From JANNOG01 sp050329835 (GTDB taxonomy: Bacteria; Actinomycetota; Actinomycetes; Actinomycetales; JBBAYJ01), in NCBI GenBank assembly GCA_050329835.1, contig JBHJOJ010000158.1, forward strand, positions 1 to 6,940: a stretch of DNA of 6,940 nucleotides, given 5' to 3'. Made by a program: the position numbers and the translations under genes. How positions within the stretch are numbered: the stretch's first letter is position 1; each line of letters starts with the position of its first letter. Shown in pieces: positions 1 to 6,940 of this stretch. The notes beneath the pieces were generated by a model, which saw only the letters and a list, made by a program, of their open reading frames with translations, had not been told where the DNA came from and did no database searches.

Positions 1-85
1 CCATGCACCCATTGTGGCAGAAACCGGAGGAGGATCTGACGAGACGCGCCGAGGATTCAGCGCACGTCAAAGACGATCATCACTC
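1..85. other. Atypical low-GC segment at the amylase 5' end
   Basis: The first 120 bases are about 57% G+C by hand count, well below the flanking coding DNA. The amylase frame here encodes no recognisable amylase residues. Another + frame holds a 35-codon ORF (ATG at 3, TGA at 108-110) of charged residues with no family I recognise. The change from unrelated to amylase-like sequence falls at roughly position 85. This could be a recombination or deletion breakpoint, a contig-end artefact, or a genuinely divergent N-terminus. The sequence alone does not decide between them. Confidence 0.4.
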
Positions 86-1426
86 ATCGGCCAGGAAGTC
101 GAAGACCTGACCAGTTACCTCGGGCCCAAGGGATTCTGGGCCGTCCAGGTCTCGCCCCCCAACGAGCACGCCCGGGTATCGGGCGACCCGTGGTGGGAGC
201 GTTACCAGCCGGTGACGTACGAACTCGACAGCCGCTCGGGCGACCGCGCCGAGTTCGAGGCCATGGTCCGCACCTGCAACGACGCCGGGGTCGAGATCAT
301 CGCCGACGTCGTCCTCAACCACATGGCGGCCGTGACCGGGGTCTCCATCACCGGTCGGCCGTTCCAGCGGTTCCAGTACCCGTTCTACGGTCCGCAGGAC
401 TTCCACCAGTTCGGCTGCGACGTCACCAACTACAACGACCGGTTCAACGTCCAGAACTGCGAGCTGCTCGACCTTCCGGACCTCGACACGGACGCCTCCT
501 ACGTCCGCCAGCAGCAGCTCGCCTACCTCAACGACCTCGTGGCCGTCGGTGTCGGCGGCTTCCGGGTGGACGCTGCCAAGCACATCCCGGCGAGCGATCT
601 CGCGTGGCTGTTCGATCGGGTGAACGGTGACCCCTACGTCTTCACGGAGGTCATCGACTTCGGCGGGGAGGCCGTCGGCGCCGGCGAGTACACCGGCATC
701 GGGGACGTGACGGAGTTCCGCTACGGCCAGCGGATCTCGGACACCTTCTTCTCGGGGACCCTCGCCTCGCTCGTCGCACCCAACCCGTCGTGGGACGACG
801 GCCTGCTCTCCTCCACGGACGCCGTGCCCTTCGTCGCCAACCACGACACGGCCCGCGGCGAGATCGGCGGCCGTGTCCTGACCTATCGGGACGGGGCGCT
901 GTTCAACCTCGCCCAGGTCTTCACCCTCGCCTACCCGTACGGGAACCCGGTGTTCACCAGCGAGTACAACTGGAGCGACAGCGACGAGGGCCCGCCCTCG
1001 AACTCGTCCGGCCTCGCGATCGGCGCCTACGAGTCGGGTGACACCACCGTGCCGTCCGGCTGTGACGGCATCGACCCGTGGGTCTGCGAGCACCGCTGGG
1101 GCAACATCGCCAACATGGTCGGCTTCCGCGCCGCCACCGTCGGTGCCTGGTCGGTCGACAACGTGTGGACCAACGGGTTCCAGCAGATCGCCTTCAGTCG
1201 CGGCAGCCTCGGCTTCGTCGCCATCAACCGCGAGACCTCCGGGATGGACCGCACGCTCGCGACCGGGATGCCCGCCGGCACCTACTGCGACGTGCTGTCC
1301 GGGGACTTCGACCTGGCGACGAGGGCCTGTGGCGGTCGCACCGTGACGGTCGCCTCCGACGGGACCGTCCGGGTCACGCTCGGTGGGCTGCAGGCCCTCG
1401 CGATCCACGCGGGGTCGCGGCTCTGA
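14..1426 (+). CDS. GH13 alpha-amylase, 5' end abnormal (probably truncated)
   Basis: Endo-acting alpha-1,4-glucan hydrolase of the glycoside hydrolase 13 family, normally secreted to degrade starch. All four GH13 signature regions are visible (numbering from the GTG at 14): ADVVLNH at 97-103, GFRVDAAKH at 182-190 with nucleophile D186, FTEVID with general acid E212, and FVANHD with D278. A C-terminal beta domain (about 395-470) ends in LGGLQALAIHAGSRL. Cysteine pairs such as C350/C358 and C425/C439 fit a secreted enzyme. However, recognisable homology begins only near IGQEVEDLTSYLGPKG (25-40). The first barrel strand, usually an LFEW-like motif, and any signal peptide are absent, and residues 1-24 are hydrophilic and Arg-rich. 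The frame is open to the window edge, so 14 is only the first in-window start. No good ribosome binding site precedes it. Family assignment is sure; the intactness of the gene is doubtful. Confidence 0.85.
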   Translation: MAETGGGSDETRRGFSARQRRSSLIGQEVEDLTSYLGPKGFWAVQVSPPNEHARVSGDPWWERYQPVTYELDSRSGDRAEFEAMVRTCNDAGVEIIADVVLNHMAAVTGVSITGRPFQRFQYPFYGPQDFHQFGCDVTNYNDRFNVQNCELLDLPDLDTDASYVRQQQLAYLNDLVAVGVGGFRVDAAKHIPASDLAWLFDRVNGDPYVFTEVIDFGGEAVGAGEYTGIGDVTEFRYGQRISDTFFSGTLASLVAPNPSWDDGLLSSTDAVPFVANHDTARGEIGGRVLTYRDGALFNLAQVFTLAYPYGNPVFTSEYNWSDSDEGPPSNSSGLAIGAYESGDTTVPSGCDGIDPWVCEHRWGNIANMVGFRAATVGAWSVDNVWTNGFQQIAFSRGSLGFVAINRETSGMDRTLATGMPAGTYCDVLSGDFDLATRACGGRTVTVASDGTVRVTLGGLQALAIHAGSRL

Positions 1427-1442
1427 GTGCGGGCCGCCGTCG

Positions 1443-1482
1443 CTCGGTGGTGCCCGGACGCCTGCGTCCGGGCACCACCGAG
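1443..1482. terminator. Bidirectional terminator hairpin between convergent genes
   Basis: A perfect 19-bp inverted repeat (left arm 1443-1461, right arm 1464-1482) folds realistically as an 18-bp stem with a CCTG tetraloop. It lies 16 nt after the amylase stop and about 90 nt beyond the ATPase stop on the other strand, so it can serve both convergent transcripts. There is no T tract on either side, which is common for strong GC-rich hairpin terminators in actinobacteria. A shorter C-run/G-run hairpin follows at about 1485-1499. The remainder of the gap to 1573 shows nothing recognisable. Confidence 0.7.
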
Positions 1483-1573
1483 GCCCCCGCCCGGGGGGAG
1501 CCCGCCGGATCACCGGTGCGAGCCGGCCGCGGACCTCGTCCTGCAGGCGGCGGAACCCGCGCCGACCTGTCGC

Positions 1574-4375
1574 TCAGGCGGTACCCGCCCTCCCGCGGGC
1601 GGCGACCCGGGCGACGAGCTTGCGGATCTCCTCGATCCACAGGATCGACGACGCCACGGCGATGCACGTCGCCCACTGTGCGAGGGTGAGCTCGGTGGTC
1701 CCGAACACTCCCTGGAGGACGGGGACGTGGACCGCGGCGACCTGGAGCACCACGGCGACGCCGACGGTCGCCCACAGCTTCCAGTTGCGCAGCGAGTGCC
1801 GGCCCAGCGCGGTACCGAACTCGGTGCGGGCGTTGAGCAGGTTGAAGAACTGGAAGAACACGAAGGTGGTGAAGGCCATGGTCATCGCGGTGGTGCCGGC
1901 GAGGGTGACCCCGGTCTCGTAGTCCGGCGCCGTGACGATGACGCCCAGCGTCCCCACCGACATGATCGTCCCGAGGAACACCAGGCCGGCGAGGCGCCGC
2001 GGCTTGAGCAGCCGCTCGTGGACCGGGCGGGGCCGGCGCGTCATGGTGCCCCGGGCGGGCGCGTCCACGCCGAGCGCCATGGCCGGCGGGCCGTCCATGA
2101 TGATGTTGACCCAGAGGATCTGCAGCGCGGTGAACGGCGACCCGGCGGCGATCCCGGTGGCCGCGGCCACCAGGAACGTGATGCCGAAGCCGATCGTCGT
2201 CGACAGCTGGAACCGGACGAACTTCACGATGTTGTCGTAGATGGTCCGCCCGCGCCGGACCGCGTCGACGATGGTGGCGAAGTTGTCGTCCGCCAGCACC
2301 ATCCGGGCGGCCTCCTTCGTCACCTCGGTGCCGGTGATGCCCATGGCCACGCCCATGTCGGCCTGCCGCAGCGCGGGGGCGTCGTTCACGCCGTCGCCCG
2401 TCATCGCCACGACGTTGTCGCGCCGCTGCAGCGCCCGGACCAGCAGCAGCTTGTGCTCCGGCGCGACCCGGGCGAACACCCCGATGTCGTCGATCTGGTC
2501 GGCAAGGTCGTCGGCGGTCATCCGGTCGAGGTCGGCGCCGGTGACCGCGCGGCCCCGGATCCCCAGTTCGCGGGCGATCGCGGCCGCCGTCACCGCGTGG
2601 TCACCGGTGATCATCTTGACGGAGATGCCGGCCTTGCGGCACAGGGCGATCGCCTCGCGCGCCTCCGGTCGGGGCGGGTCGAGGATGCCGATCAGCCCGA
2701 GGATCGTGAGGTCGGTGACGGCGTCGGCGAGGTCGCCCGTCGACCGGGTGGCGGCAGGCGGGACGTCGCGGGCTGCGACGGCCAGCACCCGCAGCCCCGT
2801 GGCGGCGAGCCGGTCGTTGGCCGCGTGGAGCGCGGCGAGCGTCCCGCGGCCGTCGTCCACGGCCCGGGCCAGCAGGACGTCGGGCGCTCCCTTGACGTAC
2901 ATCCGGTGCAGCGGGCCGCCGTTGCCGGTGGGGGCGGTGCCGTCCGCCCCGCCCGCCCGGTGCACGGTGGCCATGAGCTTGGTCGCCGAGTCGAAGGGCA
3001 GCTCGGCCACCCGCGGCCGGCGCCCGCGCAGTCCCGCCACGTCGACCCCGCCCTTGGTGGCGGCCACCACCAACGCGCCCTCCGTCGGATCGCCCACCAG
3101 CGTCCCGTCGTCCACCTCGGCCTCGTTGCACAGCGCCATCGCCTCGAGCAGCTCGGCGAGCCGCGGCTGCGGGGCCGGCCGGGCCGCGTCGGCCGGCGAC
3201 AGCTCGCCCTCGGTCCGGTAGCCCTCGCCGCTGACGTGCAGGTCCCGCAGGTCCCCGGCGGCCGGGTCGACGACCACGATCTCGCGGGCCGTCATCTGGT
3301 TGAGGGTCAGCGTGCCGGTCTTGTCCGAGCAGATGACCGTCGTCGACCCCAGCGTCTCGACCGAGGCGAGCTGCTTGACGATCGCGTTGCGCCGGGCCAT
3401 CTGGTACGCGCCGACGGCCAGGGTGACGGCGAGCACGGCGGGCAGGCCCTCGGGGACCGAGGCGACGGCCAGCGCGACGGCGGTGAGGAACAGGTCCGAG
3501 AACGGCAGCCCGCGGGCGATCCCGATGGCGAAGACCAGCACCACGATGACCCCGGCCAGGCCGGCGAGCACCCGGGCCACCGAGTCCAGCTGCTTCTGCA
3601 GCGGCGTCCGCTCGCCCACCGTCGACCGCAGCAGGCCGGCGATCTTGCCGACCTCGGTGGCCATGCCGGTGCCCGTGACGGCCAGCTCGCCGCGGCCGCG
3701 GGTCACCGTGGTGTTCATGTAGACGACGTTGCCGCGGTCCCCGAGCGGCAGGTCGGGGACGTCCAGCGGCGCGGTGTCCTTGCCGACCGGGGCGCTCTCG
3801 CCGGTGAGCGCGGCCTCCTCCACCTCGAGGTTCGCGGTCACGAGCAGGCGACCGTCGGCGGGGACCCGGTCACCGGCCTCGACGAGCACCACGTCGCCAG
3901 GGACCAGCTCCTCCGCCGGGACGTCCCGGACCCGGCCGTCGCGACGCACCCTGGTGTGGACGACGAGCATCCGCTTGAGCGCCTCCAGCGAGCGCTCGGC
4001 CCGGTTCTCCTGCACGAAGCCGAGCAGGGCGTTGAGGACGACCACCGTCATGATCACGACAGGGGTGGTCCAGGAGTCCGAGACCACCAGGGACAGGACC
4101 GCGGCGCCCAGCAGGATGAGGATGAGGAAGCTGCGGAACTGGTCGAGGAACCGCAGCCAGGCGGGACGGCGCCTCGCCTCGGCGAGGCGGTTCGGGCCGT
4201 GCTCCGCACGCCGTGCGGTGACCTCGCCCTCGGGGAGGCCGGCGTCCGGGTCGACGGCCAGGCGGCGGCCGACCTCGGCGGTCGGCATGCGGTACCAGTC
4301 GGGAACGGCGATCCCCGCGGCGGTGGTGGCGGTGGCGGCAGTGGCGGCCGAGGGGAGCGGGGGAGTGGCTGACAT
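1574..4375 (-). CDS. P2A-type cation-transporting P-type ATPase (SPCA/PMR1-like Ca2+/Mn2+ pump)
   Basis: Membrane pump that uses ATP hydrolysis through an aspartyl-phosphate intermediate to export divalent cations. It is 933 residues, full length for the family. Order: low-complexity Ala/Thr/Pro N-terminus (1-24), cation-ATPase N domain (about 26-95), M1-M2 (about 82-122), actuator domain with TGES (191-194), M3-M4 (about 267-323) with PEGLP and E309, phosphorylation motif DKTGTLT (D351), nucleotide-binding domain with KGAPD (495-499), TGDH (590-593), GDGVNDAP (660-667), then M5-M10 (about 716-917). M5 (FVRFQLSTTIGF) and M6 (QILWVNIIMDGPPAMALGVD) resemble SPCA/PMR1 pumps closely. The second ion site is complete (E309, N757, D761), whereas the SERCA site-I positions carry T727 and F730, so one ion per cycle is expected. 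The start at 4375 has a GGAAGGA ribosome binding site. A candidate Mn2+ riboswitch lies in the leader, which favours Mn2+ export, with Ca2+ as the alternative. Confidence 0.95.
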   Translation of the reverse strand: MSATPPLPSAATAATATTAAGIAVPDWYRMPTAEVGRRLAVDPDAGLPEGEVTARRAEHGPNRLAEARRRPAWLRFLDQFRSFLILILLGAAVLSLVVSDSWTTPVVIMTVVVLNALLGFVQENRAERSLEALKRMLVVHTRVRRDGRVRDVPAEELVPGDVVLVEAGDRVPADGRLLVTANLEVEEAALTGESAPVGKDTAPLDVPDLPLGDRGNVVYMNTTVTRGRGELAVTGTGMATEVGKIAGLLRSTVGERTPLQKQLDSVARVLAGLAGVIVVLVFAIGIARGLPFSDLFLTAVALAVASVPEGLPAVLAVTLAVGAYQMARRNAIVKQLASVETLGSTTVICSDKTGTLTLNQMTAREIVVVDPAAGDLRDLHVSGEGYRTEGELSPADAARPAPQPRLAELLEAMALCNEAEVDDGTLVGDPTEGALVVAATKGGVDVAGLRGRRPRVAELPFDSATKLMATVHRAGGADGTAPTGNGGPLHRMYVKGAPDVLLARAVDDGRGTLAALHAANDRLAATGLRVLAVAARDVPPAATRSTGDLADAVTDLTILGLIGILDPPRPEAREAIALCRKAGISVKMITGDHAVTAAAIARELGIRGRAVTGADLDRMTADDLADQIDDIGVFARVAPEHKLLLVRALQRRDNVVAMTGDGVNDAPALRQADMGVAMGITGTEVTKEAARMVLADDNFATIVDAVRRGRTIYDNIVKFVRFQLSTTIGFGITFLVAAATGIAAGSPFTALQILWVNIIMDGPPAMALGVDAPARGTMTRRPRPVHERLLKPRRLAGLVFLGTIMSVGTLGVIVTAPDYETGVTLAGTTAMTMAFTTFVFFQFFNLLNARTEFGTALGRHSLRNWKLWATVGVAVVLQVAAVHVPVLQGVFGTTELTLAQWATCIAVASSILWIEEIRKLVARVAARGRAGTA

Positions 4376-4380
4376 GGGAG

Positions 4381-4387
4381 TCCTTCC
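4381..4387 (-). promoter_or_regulatory. Ribosome binding site of the ATPase
   Basis: GGAAGGA on the - strand, 5 nt before the ATG at 4375. It is a strong match to the anti-Shine-Dalgarno and supports this start over internal ones, even though the first ~24 residues are low-complexity. It lies at the end of the riboswitch leader and could be the element whose access the leader controls. Confidence 0.8.
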
Positions 4388-4429
4388 GGCGCGCGGTCAC
4401 GGTTGCCGGCCGGCGTCACGGCCGCCGCC

Positions 4430-4459
4430 CCGCGGGTCCGCCGGTGCTCGGGCCCGCGG
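4430..4459 (-). promoter_or_regulatory. Candidate expression-platform hairpin of the riboswitch leader
   Basis: Downstream of the aptamer, CCGCGGG and CCCGCGG arms (4453-4459 and 4430-4436) form a 7-bp stem. After one mismatch it can continue for 3 bp around an 8-nt loop. A second 6-bp stem (4419-4424 with 4407-4412) follows before the ribosome binding site. Neither has a U tract, so it is unclear whether control is by termination or by access to the ribosome binding site. No clear alternative pairing with the aptamer's 3' strand was found by eye. Confidence 0.35.
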
Positions 4460-4485
4460 TGCGAACGCCATGGCGACGCCGACCG

Positions 4486-4565
4486 CAGGTCTCGCCCGGG
4501 CCGAGGCCCGGCGGCGCCAGGCCGGAGCCGGACTGTTGGCGCCACCGCGAGGGGCTACTCCCCTG
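4486..4565 (-). ncRNA. Candidate yybP-ykoY (Mn2+-sensing) riboswitch aptamer
   Basis: On the - strand the leader begins CAGG-GGAGUA-GCCC (4565-4552) and closes GGGC-GAGA-CCUG (4497-4486). CAGG pairs with CCUG (helix P1.1) and GCCC pairs with GGGC (P1.2), leaving an asymmetric internal loop of GGAGUA facing GAGA. This is the hallmark of the yybP-ykoY family, whose members have GGGGAGUAGC at the 5' side and GCAAGACC at the 3' side. Inside lie a 9-bp helix (4538-4546 with 4510-4518, one G-U pair) and a short hairpin (4498-4509, CUCG loop), giving the expected multi-arm layout. The family is known to bind Mn2+ and to control TerC proteins and P-type ATPases, which matches the gene downstream. One difference is G for A in the 3' loop (GAGA for AAGA). 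I could not firmly match the docking loop that should lie in the long arm (4519-4537). Confidence 0.78.
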
Positions 4566-4577
4566 TCCTCACGACAG
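4563..4577. repeat. Short inverted repeat overlapping the -10/start region
   Basis: CTGTC-N5-GACAG, a perfect 5-bp inverted repeat (4563-4567 and 4573-4577), overlaps the proposed -10 element and the first bases of the aptamer. It could be a repressor operator, but it is short enough to arise by chance and matches no metal-regulator box I know. Confidence 0.25.
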
Positions 4578-4579
4578 TA
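4574..4579 (-). promoter_or_regulatory. Candidate -10 element of the ATPase/riboswitch promoter
   Basis: TACTGT on the - strand (4579 to 4574) fits the actinobacterial TANNNT -10 pattern. A start 6-8 nt downstream would fall at about 4566-4568, immediately before the aptamer's first helix, which is where a riboswitch transcript should begin. No convincing -35 hexamer is present at 17 nt; GTTTCC or TTTCCC lies about 19-20 nt upstream. The predicted leader is about 190 nt. Confidence 0.4.
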
Positions 4580-4718
4580 CCGGGGGGCGGGTCGCGGCGG
4601 GAAACTGGCCGGGGCGTCGTCGCGACCATGGATGCTCCCCGTGCGAAGGATCCGCCTGCTCTGGTGCGCCAGGCCCGCCTGGCCGTCCACGTCGAGCGGC
4701 AACCGGCACCGCGGCCCG

Positions 4719-4724
4719 TACTCT
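4719..4724 (+). promoter_or_regulatory. Possible -10 element for the acyl-CoA ligase gene
   Basis: TACTCT matches TANNNT and would give a 5' untranslated region of about 28 nt before the ATG at 4759. No plausible -35 box sits at standard spacing. Apart from a short palindrome at 4669-4682 (CCAGGC-CC-GCCTGG), I see nothing else in 4580-4748 and no gene there. Confidence 0.25.
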
Positions 4725-4748
4725 CGTCCCAGGTCCCGACGACGGCGC

Positions 4749-4753
4749 GGAGG
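4749..4753 (+). promoter_or_regulatory. Ribosome binding site deciding the ligase start
   Basis: GGAGG, 5 nt before the ATG at 4759. It picks this start over the in-frame GTG at 4444. The extra 105 residues from 4444 would run through the divergent control region and show no family homology. Confidence 0.8.
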
Positions 4754-4758
4754 TCGCA

Positions 4759-6542
<1,784 letters not shown>

Positions 6543-6546
<4 letters not shown>

Positions 6547-6940
6547 TCGGGCCCTTCGAGCAGGCGATGCTGACGGCGATCCTCGCCGTCGTCATGCTCG
6601 GCATGGGCGCGGCGATGACCTTCCGCGACCTCAGCTCCGAGCTGCGCCGGCCGCGCTACCTGATCCTCGCGGTCATCGGGCAGTTCACCATCATGCCGTT
6701 CCTGGCGTTCGCCCTCGCCACGCTGCTGGACCTGGCGCCGGCGCAGGCCGTCGGGCTGCTGATCGTCGGCTGCATGCCGGGCGGGACGACCTCGAACCTG
6801 TTCACCTACTTCGCCAAGGCGAACCTGCCGCTCAGCGTCGTCGTCACGATGTGCACGACGCTCACCGCGATCGCCCTCTCCCCGCTGATGATCGTCCTCT
6901 ACGGCGGGGTGCTCGCCGACGACATCGAGGTCCCGCTGGC
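6543..6940 (+). CDS. BASS/SBF family sodium:organic anion symporter (partial, cut by window end)
   Basis: Sodium-coupled inner-membrane transporter of the bile acid:sodium symporter family (NTCP/ASBT fold). 132 codons are in the window, about the N-terminal 40% of a typical ~300-residue protein. The GTG start overlaps the ligase TGA (GTGA) and has a ribosome binding site. Hydrophobic segments are visible at about 8-26, 38-61 and 66-80, then the broken helix PGGTTSNLFTYFAK (79-92) and a further segment at 95-121. By alignment to the bacterial ASBT structure from Neisseria, S84, N85, S98 and T102 occupy the positions of the first sodium site (S114, N115, S128, T132), so it is probably active. 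Family members carry bile acids, but also pantothenate, pyruvate and other carboxylates. Coupling to a CoA ligase suggests a carboxylate that is activated on entry. The substrate is not determined, and the C-terminal half is unseen. Confidence 0.88.

Noticed and set aside
80..1513. 477-codon - strand ORF antisense to the amylase
   Set aside because: Low-complexity shadow translation. The + strand carries all GH13 signature motifs.
4318..4362. Imperfect GGTGGCGGC triplet run at the ATPase 5' end
   Set aside because: It is the complement of Ala/Thr codons in the low-complexity N-terminus. It is irregular and too short to claim as a functional repeat.
1427..4372. 981-codon + strand ORF fully antisense to the ATPase
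   Set aside because: Its translation is rich in Arg, Gly, Asp and His with no domain, as expected for the complement of a high-GC gene. The opposite strand has every P-type ATPase motif.
4397..4471. 24-codon upstream ORF in the ATPase leader (- strand)
   Set aside because: No ribosome binding site, and an Arg/Pro/Gly-rich product typical of chance GC-rich translation. A leader peptide is not needed to explain the riboswitch.
4550..4564. AGGGG-N5-CCCCT palindrome first read as an operator or small terminator
   Set aside because: On the - strand it is the GGGGAGUAGCCCC core of the proposed aptamer, which explains it better.
4444..4758. 105-codon N-terminal extension of the ligase from a GTG
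   Set aside because: It runs through the riboswitch and divergent control region, lacks homology to FadD, and the ATG at 4759 has a well-placed GGAGG.

Overview
The window is high-GC DNA with strong G/C preference at third codon positions. Gene style points to an actinobacterium (FadD-type ligase, secreted-type GH13 amylase family, GTG starts, GTGA overlaps). Genus cannot be fixed from the sequence alone.

Layout, left to right: (1) a GH13 alpha-amylase on + (14-1426) whose 5' end is abnormal. It has no signal peptide, the first barrel strand is missing, and the first ~120 bp are clearly less GC-rich than the rest. (2) A 147-bp convergent gap (1427-1573) with an 18-19 bp perfect hairpin, probably a shared bidirectional terminator. 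(3) A complete P2A-type cation-transporting P-type ATPase on - (4375-1574), closest in its membrane motifs to the SPCA/PMR1 Ca2+/Mn2+ pumps. (4) A 383-bp divergent intergenic region (4376-4758). On the - strand it carries a good candidate yybP-ykoY (Mn2+-sensing) riboswitch aptamer, preceded at the right distance by a -10-like element and followed by GC-rich hairpins and the ATPase ribosome binding site. On the + strand it carries the start region of the next gene. (5) A FadD-type long-chain acyl-CoA ligase on + (4759-6546). (6) A BASS/SBF family sodium:organic anion symporter on + starting at 6543, overlapping the ligase stop by 4 nt and cut by the window end.

There are two functional themes. 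The ATPase and its leader look like a self-contained metal-homeostasis unit: Mn2+ binds the leader RNA, the pump is made, and Mn2+ (or Ca2+) is exported. The ligase and symporter look like a translationally coupled uptake-and-activation pair, in which the symporter brings in an organic acid and the ligase makes its CoA thioester. The amylase is unrelated to both and appears truncated or rearranged at its 5' end.

No tRNA, rRNA, CRISPR array, insertion sequence or phage gene was seen. The strongest find is the riboswitch, which also gives a substrate hint for the pump.
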